A DNA stretch of 64,000 nt from DASXMT01 sp963812965 (lineage in GTDB: Bacteria; Actinomycetota; Acidimicrobiia; Acidimicrobiales; RAAP-2): assembly GCA_963812965.1 (NCBI GenBank), contig CAWEXG010000007.1, positions 23,278 to 87,277 of the forward strand, in the 5' to 3' direction. This document shows positions 8,975 through 16,955 of the stretch, one piece after another. The notes under the pieces are model-generated. The model had not been told where the DNA came from, searched no databases, and worked only from the letters and a program-made list of their open reading frames with translations. Both the position numbers and the translations under genes were made by a program. The stretch's first letter is position 1; each line of letters opens with the position of its first letter.

Positions 8975-9793
8975 GTGGAGAGAGGAACGGCGGGCCGGGG
9001 TGGCGCCGGGCTTCCGAGCTCACCGATGAGCCTCCTGGCGATCGCGGCCGTTGTCGCTGGCGTCGTGCTTGCCGGGTGTGGAGGCACGCAACTGTCTGTG
9101 CGAGCTCGCCGTCGGCCACCGGTGCCGGGACCACCGACAACCGTGGCCTCGTCAGCCTCGAGCTCGTCCACGCCACCGGCAGCGCCAGCCGTCGTCACCA
9201 CCCTGGCCACAGCCGATGGCACGATCCCCGACTACGCCGAACCGGGCGACGACCGGTCGGGTTCGGTGCCTGCCACTTGGCATGGGGAGCCGTCCATCCT
9301 TCCGGTGCTGGCGCAGAAGGCCGGGTGGGTCGACGTACGGTTGGCGCCGAGGCCGAACGGCTCGATGGCATGGGTTAGGCGGTCGGACGTGTCGTTCAGC
9401 TACACACCGTGGTCGATCGTCGTGGACACCGCGACCACCCACCTGTACCTGTACAACGACGGGAAGCTGGTGACCTCCATGCCGGCGGGGGTCGGAACGG
9501 TGGCCGACCCGACGCCCACGGGTGACTTCTTCGTCGCCTATCTGGCTGCCCCGCCATCAGCAGGGTATGGCCCGTTCGTGATCGTCACGTCGGCACACTC
9601 CGATGCTATCTCTGACTGGGAGTCGTCCGGCGACGCGCAGATCGCCATCCACGGACCGTTGGGCAGCGATCGGCAGATCGGCACCACCGGAGCGGCGATC
9701 AGCCACGGATGCGTACGCCTGCACCTGAGCGACCTGGTACAGCTACGTCCAGTCCCGGCTGGATCCCCGGTCGTCGTGGAGCACCCGGGATGA
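8975..9793 (+). CDS. L,D-transpeptidase lipoprotein (YkuD domain)
   Basis: The 272-residue protein ends with a YkuD domain (about residues 145-270). The catalytic motif is SHGCVR, with Cys246, and the upstream His lies in IAIHGPLG near residue 226. These enzymes make 3-3 cross-links in peptidoglycan or attach proteins to it, via an acyl-enzyme on the cysteine. The lipobox LAGC (Cys35) after a hydrophobic stretch predicts a lipid-anchored exported protein. I prefer the GTG at 8975 to the ATG at 9026 because it supplies the arginines a signal peptide needs and sits 4 bases after the previous stop, as in a coupled operon. A Ser/Pro/Thr-rich linker lies at residues 40-80. Confidence 0.88.
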   Translation: MERGTAGRGGAGLPSSPMSLLAIAAVVAGVVLAGCGGTQLSVRARRRPPVPGPPTTVASSASSSSTPPAAPAVVTTLATADGTIPDYAEPGDDRSGSVPATWHGEPSILPVLAQKAGWVDVRLAPRPNGSMAWVRRSDVSFSYTPWSIVVDTATTHLYLYNDGKLVTSMPAGVGTVADPTPTGDFFVAYLAAPPSAGYGPFVIVTSAHSDAISDWESSGDAQIAIHGPLGSDRQIGTTGAAISHGCVRLHLSDLVQLRPVPAGSPVVVEHPG

Positions 9794-9899
9794 ACACCGT
9801 GAGGCAACGTCCGGGGGGGGGGCGCGATGACACGCGCCGCGCCTTCGGGGCCCAGATGAACGGCTCCCTGCTTCATCCCGCCTCTCTGCTGAGCCTCTT
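9794..9899. other. Intergenic segment with a run of ten G
   Basis: The gap between the transpeptidase gene and the sigma-like gene contains G10 at 9813-9822. Such a tract is prone to slippage in replication and to error in sequencing. There is no recognisable promoter or terminator here, so the downstream genes may be read from the surface-protein operon. Confidence 0.6.
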
Positions 9900-10619
9900 A
9901 TGACGTTCATCATCTTGAACCGGATGCGAGACGACTGGACGGTCGTCGGAACGTCCCAGGCGTCCGTGGAGGCCCTCCGTGCTCTGGCGAACGCCGAGTC
10001 ATCGGTTGCCGACGTCGGGGCGGGCAACCTGGCAGAGCTCCTCGCCGCACTTTCCGATCGAAGCAATCGCCTCACGTCGGAAGAAATGGCTGCCGTCATA
10101 GCCGCCATGCTCCGATCAGCTTCCCTCGACCCATTGATCGGTCGCGGCCTGGTACAGGCGCTCATGCCAGCTCTCATCGTCATGATGCGTCGGTTCATGT
10201 GGAAAGCGGTTGTGCACGATAGTGCCGAGGTCCTTGCTACCGACATCGTGACCACAGCATGGGAGATCGTGACCGAGTGGTCCGGCGAGGACCGCCCCTG
10301 GGCCCTACGAGATCTACTGTCTGCCATTCGCCAGCGAGTCAGCCGTCAACTCGAGCGCGAGCGCCGGGTGGACGCGTACCGTTCCACTCAAGATATCGAC
10401 CAAGTGCCGGCGCCTCCCGATCGCAACACATTTGACGAGTTGGTCGCCATGATCAGATCGCTGCCCGACGGCTATCTGGACGAGCAAGACACGGCCGTTC
10501 TTTACGGCAGCCTGATCGGCTATTCGCAGATGGAGCTGGCTCAGTCGACCGGGGAGACCGAGTCGCGAATCGATTACCGGGTGAAGAGGGCTCTACGGCG
10601 GCTGGCGGTCTATGCGTGA
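9900..10619 (+). CDS. Sigma-70-like regulatory protein
   Basis: The protein has 239 residues. The C-terminal 60 residues (LDEQDTAVLYGSLIGYSQ then ETESRIDYRVKRALRRL) have the pattern of sigma region 4, a helix-turn-helix that follows a 'conserved Leu-Pro' helix. The middle (residues 95-165) resembles region 2 of ECF sigma factors, but the aromatic residues that melt the -10 box are mostly absent. It could be a true but divergent sigma factor, or a DNA-binding relative. Its stop codon overlaps the start of the next gene by 8 bases, so it is translationally coupled to a membrane protein; that arrangement recalls sigma/anti-sigma pairs but the partner has no known anti-sigma motif. Confidence 0.65.
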   Translation: MTFIILNRMRDDWTVVGTSQASVEALRALANAESSVADVGAGNLAELLAALSDRSNRLTSEEMAAVIAAMLRSASLDPLIGRGLVQALMPALIVMMRRFMWKAVVHDSAEVLATDIVTTAWEIVTEWSGEDRPWALRDLLSAIRQRVSRQLERERRVDAYRSTQDIDQVPAPPDRNTFDELVAMIRSLPDGYLDEQDTAVLYGSLIGYSQMELAQSTGETESRIDYRVKRALRRLAVYA

Positions 10620-11253
10620 CGGGAGAGATACGAATGACGAGCACTCGAATGAATCACATACGTCGTTGCTACCGCACCGCCGCTCCCCGTCGAGGAATCG
10701 TTCGACACAGACCATGGCGATCTTCGTTGCGCTTCTGGCCATTGTCTACGTCTTCTACACGGCCGCCCCGACATCGGTACGTGCTGTATTGCCCCCCGGT
10801 CTGCGAAGCCTGCAGGTTCCGACTACAACCACCATTCCCGGGATCGTGACTCAACCAGTGTCAACACCGACAACCACCACGACAGCTCCACCGACACCGT
10901 CGATGTCAACGACGCCAACGACAACACCGGTTACCACCCCAGCCACGGCTGTACCTCCTGCGACACTTCCTTTTCCTGCGACGACCCCCACCGTGCTTTC
11001 GCTCTCGGCGAGCGCGTCTCCGGTATTCGCAGGATCGTCCATCCAGGTAACGGTGACAGCTGAGCTGAGCAGTGGGAACGCCGGGTTTGGCGGTCAGATG
11101 GTGGGTTATTCGGGACCGGGGTGTTCGTCAGCATCCGCTACAACGACAGCTGACGGCAGCGCCATCGGGGTGATGACGTGTGCCGAGGCTGACACGATCC
11201 CGATCACGGTTGTCGCGGCCGGAAAGATGGTCGTGACCACGGTCCAGGCATAA
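10612..11253 (+). CDS. Membrane-anchored Thr/Pro-rich extracellular protein
   Basis: The 213-residue protein has a basic cytoplasmic N-terminus of about 34 residues, a single hydrophobic helix (MAIFVALLAIVYVFYTAA), then a long Thr/Pro-rich stalk (residues 70-125) and a small C-terminal Ig-like domain of about 85 residues with two cysteines. It overlaps the sigma-like gene by 8 bases and its TAA overlaps the next ATG (TAATG), so all these genes are probably translated together. It looks like a surface sensor or structural protein whose short cytoplasmic tail could contact the sigma-like protein; this is inference only. I do not recognise a named family. Confidence 0.6.
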   Translation: MRDGRDTNDEHSNESHTSLLPHRRSPSRNRSTQTMAIFVALLAIVYVFYTAAPTSVRAVLPPGLRSLQVPTTTTIPGIVTQPVSTPTTTTTAPPTPSMSTTPTTTPVTTPATAVPPATLPFPATTPTVLSLSASASPVFAGSSIQVTVTAELSSGNAGFGGQMVGYSGPGCSSASATTTADGSAIGVMTCAEADTIPITVVAAGKMVVTTVQA

Positions 11254-11447
11254 TGCTTCCCAATTGTGCTGGGGGAGTTCGGCCAGTGTTTGGTCGAACA
11301 CGCGTGGTGCTATCGACTGTCGGTGCTGTTTTGACGGCGACAGTTCTTTACGTCGCCGTGCCGGTTGTCTTGATCTTGATCACTCGAGTCGCCAGTTCCA
11401 CACCCGCTGACGGCCCACACGGCGGTGTCGGCTCGAGGCCTGGTTGA
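11253..11447 (+). CDS. Small membrane protein, possibly the detached N-terminus of the next gene
   Basis: The frame gives 64 residues with one strong hydrophobic helix (VLSTVGAVLTATVLYVAVP). It starts in a TAATG overlap and ends 23 bases inside the next gene. In the larger actinobacterial LysM/BTAD membrane proteins two or three helices precede the cytoplasmic domain. The helix here and the helix opening the next gene fit that pattern, so one extra base between 11400 and 11447 may have split one gene in two. Confidence 0.5.
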   Translation: MLPNCAGGVRPVFGRTRVVLSTVGAVLTATVLYVAVPVVLILITRVASSTPADGPHGGVGSRPG

Positions 11448-12387
11448 TCTTCTGGCCAGTGTGGTGTGGGTTGCATGGTTTGTCGAAGTGGTGAAGCTGG
11501 TGCATGCGGTGATCGCGCGGGTCAAGCAGCGGGATCTGGTCATGTCAGGCGCTGGTCTGCGAGACAGGTTCGCTGTGAGGATTGCCGCACTGGTGATCGT
11601 CATCTCCCCGGTGTCGGTTGCATCGAGTGCCGGAGCGTTCGCTGCCCAGCCGTCGCTGCCAGCTTCTCCTTCGATCTCAGTGAGCGCTCTGGTTCCTCAC
11701 GGCTCTGTTCGTCCTAAGCGTGATGATCGGTTGTTACCGACACCGGTGCCTTCTGAACGGGGTGCGGTCTTGCCGGAGTTGGCCGCACTCGGCCTGACAT
11801 CACTCGCAGCAGCAACTGCTGTAAGACGAGCTGGTCGCCAACGCCGGATCAGTCAGATGAGTTGCATGCTCGGCGAGGTAGCAGCACCCCTGTCACCGGA
11901 TATCACCACCGACGCGCAACGATTCGAAGCATTTATTGATGCCGCCGCCCTTGCTACCGATCCGGTTGAGATCATGAACCTGCTCTGCGCCGGGCTCGAG
12001 CTCATCGAGGGTCAGTCGCTTGCCAACGCCTCTCGCTACGGTTGGTGGACGGGTGACGGTTTCGACGCTCGGGTCCGCTCCCTTGTTGTCGATGCTGCTT
12101 GCAAGTTGGCGCCGATTGCTGTGGACGCTGGGGATCAGAGGATCGCCCAGTGGGGCATGGAACAGGCACGTCTCGTCAATCCTTACGATGAGACCCTGTA
12201 CCGGGTGGCCATTGAATCGGCTGCTCTGGCCGGCAATGCACGGTGGGCGTATCGGATGTGGACTCAGTGCAACGAGATGATGAACGAACTTGCTCCTGGG
12301 TCGCTCCCTTCTACGACCACTGAACAGGCGTACCTGGCCGCTCTCAGACTGTTTGATTCGAATCGCGATGGAGTAGTCGGCGCCTGA
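11425..12387 (+). CDS. Membrane-anchored BTAD-domain protein
   Basis: The 320-residue protein starts at a GTG overlapping the previous frame. Hydrophobic helices lie at about residues 5-30 (GLVDLLASVVWVAWF) and 46-70. The last 150 residues form a helical-repeat domain (AQRFEAFIDAAALATDP; DARVRSLVVDAACKLA; WAYRMWTQCNEMMNEL) that matches the bacterial transcriptional activator domain (BTAD) of SARP-type regulators. No DNA-binding winged helix is present, so a direct transcription role is doubtful. BTAD plus membrane helices also occurs in the regulatory proteins of actinobacterial Tad-pilus loci. No other Tad gene is in the window. Confidence 0.65.
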   Translation: MSARGLVDLLASVVWVAWFVEVVKLVHAVIARVKQRDLVMSGAGLRDRFAVRIAALVIVISPVSVASSAGAFAAQPSLPASPSISVSALVPHGSVRPKRDDRLLPTPVPSERGAVLPELAALGLTSLAAATAVRRAGRQRRISQMSCMLGEVAAPLSPDITTDAQRFEAFIDAAALATDPVEIMNLLCAGLELIEGQSLANASRYGWWTGDGFDARVRSLVVDAACKLAPIAVDAGDQRIAQWGMEQARLVNPYDETLYRVAIESAALAGNARWAYRMWTQCNEMMNELAPGSLPSTTTEQAYLAALRLFDSNRDGVVGA

Positions 12388-12420
12388 TCCCGCGCCAGGA
12401 CCCTCTTGCGGCTGAACCTC

Positions 12421-13521
12421 TTACTCCGGTGGATGGGCAGACAGCGGGGGCGGAGCGTCTTCCGGTCCGTGCCGGTACCGGTGCTTGAACATTCCGTAGG
12501 CAACGGGTCCGGCGGCCAGTGGCAACCAGTACGAGGCGAGGCGGTAGGTGAGTGTCGCAAGCACTGCGTTACCGGCATCGACCCCGGCCAGCACCAACAG
12601 CCCGGCCAAGCTCGCCTCGACGATGCCAAGGCCGCCTGGGGTGATGGGGACCATGCCGACGATGCCGGCTACCGCATAGGCGATCAGGATCAACGACGGT
12701 CGCGGATGACTACCCGTGGCTCGCACTGCAGCGAGCAGGCAGAGGAAGTCGAAGCCGAGCCGTCCTGCCGACAAGAGCACCGCTTGCCACCACTGTTTGC
12801 CCAGTACCTTCCGGATGAGGTCACGTTGTCGAAGGAGCTGTTCGTCGAGTCCGGTCAGCGGTGTTCGTCGTCGAAATATACGGTTGCGGACACGTTGGAC
12901 GAACTGCCCGCACCATCGGAGCGGTGCTGCCGTTGTGAGGACAATCGCACCGAACCCGGCGAAGAGGACGAATGCAATGGCGCCAAGGATGGCAGCGTTG
13001 TACAGCCCTCTATTGATGGGACTTCCGAGCAAGATCACCGGGAGAGCGAAGACCGGAAGGGCCAGAAGACCTCCCACCCCCAGGAGGGAGAACGCGGTCA
13101 GCCCTCCGATAGCAGTACTGGTATCCGTTCCACTGACTGCCAACATCCGATATTGGACAGCGGCCCCTGCTGCTGCACCACCAGGCATGATCAGGCTGAT
13201 GGAATTGCCGGCAAGCTGTGGTGTGATCACCGTGAACCATGCCTTGGTCCTCAGAGCGATGCGTTGTAGGGAGAAAGTGCATGTGAAGTGGACTGCTTCG
13301 GCTCCCAGCGCTACGGCGAACCAGATGGGGTTGAGTGTTGTCAGCCGAGGCCATGAAGCGAACACCTCGGTGAGACTGGGAAACACCAGATAGATGGCTA
13401 TTCCTGCGACAACGATGACGATCGCCCTCTTGACGACCGTTTTCCAGGGGAAGGGGGGTGTCTGCTGTTCAAGCGCGGCAGAGAACGAAGGCTTCTTGTT
13501 GTCTTCCGAGCTCCCGTTCAC
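12421..13521 (-). CDS. Lysylphosphatidylglycerol synthase-type membrane protein (UPF0104)
   Basis: The 366-residue protein has about eight membrane helices. It shows the family marks of the LPG_synthase_TM group: MPGGAAAGAAVQYRML near residue 123 and ITPGGLGIVEASLAGLL near residue 300. In MprF this domain flips aminoacylated lipids across the membrane; stand-alone versions move isoprenoid or other lipids in cell-envelope synthesis. The aminoacyltransferase half is absent, so it is a flippase-like protein of unknown substrate. The ATG at 13521 starts a 30-residue polar tail before the first helix. It is divergent from coaA and convergent with the BTAD gene. Confidence 0.87.
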   Translation of the reverse strand: MNGSSEDNKKPSFSAALEQQTPPFPWKTVVKRAIVIVVAGIAIYLVFPSLTEVFASWPRLTTLNPIWFAVALGAEAVHFTCTFSLQRIALRTKAWFTVITPQLAGNSISLIMPGGAAAGAAVQYRMLAVSGTDTSTAIGGLTAFSLLGVGGLLALPVFALPVILLGSPINRGLYNAAILGAIAFVLFAGFGAIVLTTAAPLRWCGQFVQRVRNRIFRRRTPLTGLDEQLLRQRDLIRKVLGKQWWQAVLLSAGRLGFDFLCLLAAVRATGSHPRPSLILIAYAVAGIVGMVPITPGGLGIVEASLAGLLVLAGVDAGNAVLATLTYRLASYWLPLAAGPVAYGMFKHRYRHGPEDAPPPLSAHPPE

Positions 13522-13796
13522 GAAGCACCGTCACTGACGAGCACTGTCAAAGGTTCGCGCACCGAAGGCTTTACGTGCTGGACGCTACGCTCTGGTGCCT
13601 GGCTGCAGTGGCCCGGTACATCTACAGCGCGTGTGGCTGACGACGTTAACGCGTGTTTCATTGGACAGGAAAGCTCAGTTGGATAGAGACACAGGGATAC
13701 CTGACACCGACCGACGCTTCGAGGTGTTGACGCGGTCAGCAGTGGGCAGCGATCGGCCGATCGGCCCGGAACGGTCTGTCGGAGTCCGACATCGGA

Positions 13797-14636
13797 GTGT
13801 TGACAGCAGCCGGTGGAGTGGTCGTTGCCGGCGACGTGACCGATGTGTACTTACCGCTGGCGCAGTTCCTGACTGTTCATGCCGCGGCAACGGCTAGCTT
13901 GCGTCGAGCAACTGATGCCTTTTTCCATCACTCACGGCCGGTCGTTCCGTTTGTCATCGGGATCGCGGGCAGCGTGGCCGTCGGCAAGAGCACCATAGCG
14001 AGCGCTCTCCAGGCTTTGCTCCGTCGAGAAGACGGATCTCCTGACGTCGAGCTTGTCACTACCGACAGCTTTCTCTTCTCAAACGCCACTCTCGAGGCCC
14101 GTGGCCTCATGGAGCGTAAAGGATTTCCCGAAAGCTACGATCACCAGAGGTTGATCGAAACGCTATTGGCGATCAAAGCAGGGGATTCCGAGGTCGAAGT
14201 ACCGGTGTACTCGCACGACGCGTACGACATCGTCCCCGGTGAGCTCCAGATCGTTCATCGGCCAGAGATCGTCATCGTCGAGGGTCTCAATGTCCTCCAG
14301 GTCCACACCACGGGCACCCCTTCTGATCACGCTGTCATCTCGGACTTCTTCGACTTCTCCATCTATGTGGACGCTGCCGAAGAAGACATCGAGAAGTGGT
14401 TCTATGAACGGGTCCTCAGGCTGCGCTCGACGGTTCTTCATGAACCGGACTCTGCCCTTCACTATCTCGCCCTGATGCCGGTCGAGGAGGTCTCTGTCCT
14501 GGCCCAACAGATCTGGCACGACGTCAACCTGGTCAACTTGCGCGAGAACATCGCGCCGACTCGTAGTCGAGCGCAACTGATACTGGAGATGGGTAGTGAC
14601 CACCGTGTGTCTCGAGTGCAGCTGCGTCAGGCCTGA
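13797..14636 (+). CDS. coaA: Type I pantothenate kinase
   Basis: CoaA phosphorylates pantothenate, the first step of coenzyme A synthesis. The P-loop GIAGSVAVGKST lies at residues 55-66 of the frame starting at GTG 13797. The downstream block VTTDSFLFSNATLEARGLM, the VIVEGLNVLQ strand and the C-terminal NIAPTRSRAQLIL are characteristic. At 279 residues it is about 30 short of the family. In-frame codons between the stop TGA at 13728 and the GTG encode QQWAAIGRSARNGLSESDI, which looks like the missing CoaA N-terminus but has no start codon. The adjacent frame reads DRRFEVLTR just before it. A single extra base near 13734 would explain this. Confidence 0.9.
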   Translation: MLTAAGGVVVAGDVTDVYLPLAQFLTVHAAATASLRRATDAFFHHSRPVVPFVIGIAGSVAVGKSTIASALQALLRREDGSPDVELVTTDSFLFSNATLEARGLMERKGFPESYDHQRLIETLLAIKAGDSEVEVPVYSHDAYDIVPGELQIVHRPEIVIVEGLNVLQVHTTGTPSDHAVISDFFDFSIYVDAAEEDIEKWFYERVLRLRSTVLHEPDSALHYLALMPVEEVSVLAQQIWHDVNLVNLRENIAPTRSRAQLILEMGSDHRVSRVQLRQA

Positions 14637-14654
14637 TTCGGATCGCTTCTCGTC

Positions 14655-15428
14655 ATGTGTCTGTTGATCGTTGTGTCAAAGGTGGTTGCCGACTCACCGT
14701 TGATCGTCGCCGCCAATCGGGATGAACGTTACGATCGAGCAGCATCCCCTCTCGCAGTCTTGTCATCGACAGGTCCACAGATCCTCGGCGGCCGAGACAT
14801 GGTGGCGGGCGGCACCTGGCTCGCGGTGAACGAACACGGCGTTGTCGCCGGGCTCACGAATAAGCCGGTCACCGAAGGTCGGGATCCCACGAAGCGGTCG
14901 AGAGGCGAGATCCCCCTGACTCTGGCGGCGCACGACTCCGCTGCGGCCGCTGTCGACGCGCTTGAGTCCGAGCTCTCGCCCGAGGACTTCAACCCGTGCT
15001 GGGTGTTGGTCGGGGACCGTGATGCCGTGTATTACGTCGATATGACACGACCAGAACGAGCACACAGCGAGCTGCTCTGGCCCGGAGTGCACATCCTGGA
15101 GAACAAGCCGCTAGGGGAGCCGAGCGATAAGGTCACCCACACCGAGCAGCTCTTAGGGGATATTGAGAGGTGCTCGGGCGACGACGTGCTTGGTGCGCTG
15201 CGTACTGTACTGCGCGATCACTCGATGCCCTCTGTGCCGACCGATGACAGCGAGGCATCCCAACGACAGGTTCAGTTGTCGGCTTGCTGTGTCCACACCG
15301 CGGAGTACGGGACTCGGAGCTCAATGCTGATACGAGATCCACTGTCCAGAAACAAAGAGCCCGATGTGTGGGCATCCGATGGGCCGTCGTGCACGCACTC
15401 CCTGACGAAGGCCCCCTTTGTCCTCTGA
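14655..15428 (+). CDS. NRDE-family protein (TANGO2-like)
   Basis: The 257-residue protein begins MCLLIVV and contains AANRDERYDR near residue 20, the Asn-Arg-Asp-Glu signature that names the family, followed by LGGRDMVAGGTWLAV and GVVAGLTNKP. TANGO2 relatives have an N-terminal-nucleophile-like fold with a conserved Cys2 and are linked to handling of heme or acyl-CoA in eukaryotes. The bacterial role is unknown. The gene starts 18 bases after coaA, so the two are probably cotranscribed, which fits loosely with a link to coenzyme A metabolism. Confidence 0.88.
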   Translation: MCLLIVVSKVVADSPLIVAANRDERYDRAASPLAVLSSTGPQILGGRDMVAGGTWLAVNEHGVVAGLTNKPVTEGRDPTKRSRGEIPLTLAAHDSAAAAVDALESELSPEDFNPCWVLVGDRDAVYYVDMTRPERAHSELLWPGVHILENKPLGEPSDKVTHTEQLLGDIERCSGDDVLGALRTVLRDHSMPSVPTDDSEASQRQVQLSACCVHTAEYGTRSSMLIRDPLSRNKEPDVWASDGPSCTHSLTKAPFVL

Positions 15429-15464
15429 CCCGATAGCGTGGTTTGGGAGAGGTGGAGGTGAGCG

Positions 15465-15881
15465 ATGAGCGACACCCAGGATTGGAACAGCGGGATCATC
15501 AAGGAGTTCAGGGCCAACGAGGGTCGGGTCGGAGGCCAGTTCGAAGGCGCACCCATCGTGTTGCTGCACACCACCGGGGCAAAAACTGGTCGTGAGCGAG
15601 TCAACCCGATGATGTACCTGGACCTTGATGGACACCGCTACGTCTTTGCCTCCAAAGCTGGTGCCGAGAGCAGCCCAGACTGGTACCACAACCTGGTCGC
15701 ACATCCCGACGTCACTGTGGAAGTCGGCAGTGATACCTACGAAGCGACGGCGACGTCGGTCATCGGCGATGATCGTGATCGCATCTACGCCGAACAAGCG
15801 CGTCGCTACCCAGGCTTTGTCGAGTATCAGCAGAACACGGAGCGGGTCATTCCGGTCGTTGAGCTGACCCCTCGGGGATAA
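15465..15881 (+). CDS. Deazaflavin (F420)-dependent nitroreductase-family protein
   Basis: The 138-residue protein is a typical small split-barrel of the Ddn/FDOR-A family: GGQFEGAPIVLLHTTGAKTGRERVNP binds the cofactor, FASKAGAESSPDWYHNLVAHP is the second family block, and RYPGFVEYQQNTERVIPV closes it. Family members reduce quinones or nitro compounds with F420H2 at the membrane. GTGGAGGTGAGCG just before the ATG at 15465 supplies a ribosome-binding site. It is 36 bases downstream of the NRDE gene. Confidence 0.92.
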   Translation: MSDTQDWNSGIIKEFRANEGRVGGQFEGAPIVLLHTTGAKTGRERVNPMMYLDLDGHRYVFASKAGAESSPDWYHNLVAHPDVTVEVGSDTYEATATSVIGDDRDRIYAEQARRYPGFVEYQQNTERVIPVVELTPRG

Positions 15882-15965
15882 CAGCCCACTGCTCGTACGT
15901 CCTCGTTCTTATCGGGAACGAACCATGACTTGTCGTAGATACGGGCGATCCTGTCTGACTGAGCA

Positions 15966-16811
15966 CTAGCAAGTGGATGAGGGGGTGGGGCTGCCGGGAC
16001 CGGACTCTGGATCTGCAGCCACGCCTTCGCTGCCAGACTCGAGGACTGACCCGAGGTGTACGACGTACCATTCACCCCTCCACGAGATCATCGACGCGAT
16101 GCCGAATGAACTGGTCTCCCCGTTCTCTTGGTACACGATTCGAGAGTTGGGGAGCTCGAAGTAGCCGACGCTGTTGTCACAGGTACCCGGGGTGACCCAG
16201 TGGCCGTATGCAGCATCCGTGTCGACGCCGACGAGCTGTGCCTGAGCGGCATCGGCACCGAGCAACGCGTGAGCGGCTCCGATATCGAGGCCGTAGTAGT
16301 AGACCAATCGATTGGTGAAGTCGTCCTGTGGATCGGCGATCGCCTTGAGTTGCACGTACGCAGCTTCAGGGAAGAACGCCGGCATGGCAGTGGTCACGGA
16401 ATCGGCGACGATGCCGTTCCACAGAGCGGACATCTCGGCGTCGAATTGGGGGGTACCGGTAGAAGGGAAGGTCGAGGTCTGGGGTAGTGAGCCCGGACCA
16501 GTCGTGGTGGTCGTGGTAGGTAGCACCGTGGTCGTCGTGGTGGGCGGCACGGTGGTGGTCGTGGACAGGGTGCTCAACACGCTTGTGTGAGGATGGTCCG
16601 ACGCGGAGGGCGTCTGACTGGGAGTGCTCATGAGCAGCGTCCCGAGACGGAGCATGGCGAGCACGAACGCGAGGACCAGGACGGCCACCCTGTCCCAATG
16701 GACTCGGGACCGACGTCTGTGCCCAGACCGGGAAGCAGGCGGCCTCGTAGACGGTCTCCCGAGTTGTCGGTTCGTCGTATGAGCACGTTGCTGGTGAGGT
16801 GGTATGGGCAT
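15966..16811 (-). CDS. Membrane-anchored protein with Thr-rich linker, unknown function
   Basis: The 281-residue protein has a basic N-terminus of about 40 residues, one membrane helix (VAVLVLAFVLAMLRLGTLL) and a Thr-rich spacer made of runs of TTTT and PPTTTTT (residues 80-112). An extracellular domain of about 160 residues follows. That domain contains ADSVTTAMPAFFPEAAYVQ and ends with a region reading SMISWRGEWYVVHLGS. I recognise this layout as common in Acidimicrobiia but know no function. The low-complexity spacer is encoded by CACGACCAC-type repeats, also seen in the divergent NAGPA-type gene. Confidence 0.7.
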   Translation of the reverse strand: MPIPPHQQRAHTTNRQLGRPSTRPPASRSGHRRRSRVHWDRVAVLVLAFVLAMLRLGTLLMSTPSQTPSASDHPHTSVLSTLSTTTTVPPTTTTTVLPTTTTTTGPGSLPQTSTFPSTGTPQFDAEMSALWNGIVADSVTTAMPAFFPEAAYVQLKAIADPQDDFTNRLVYYYGLDIGAAHALLGADAAQAQLVGVDTDAAYGHWVTPGTCDNSVGYFELPNSRIVYQENGETSSFGIASMISWRGEWYVVHLGSVLESGSEGVAADPESGPGSPTPSSTC

Positions 16812-16955
16812 GAGAGCAATGCGGTGTGGGTTTGAGTACTGGCGCCGTCGTCCGTCGACGCCCGTTCATCGTCGCTGATTCTTGCACCGCATAGGATGGT
16901 CCGGCCGGCAAGCGGCGATTCTGGGCCGCTTCCCTATCCGCTGGGCCCTTCAACT

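Noticed and set aside
8935..8975. An LGYTG sortase-like motif at the end of the SpaA-type gene
   Set aside because: It occurs only in the -1 frame and is not followed in that frame by a hydrophobic helix and basic tail; kept only as a reason to recheck the reads.
9813..9822. G10 tract as a phase-variation switch
   Set aside because: It lies between genes, not inside a frame or between -35 and -10 boxes, so slippage would have no evident effect.
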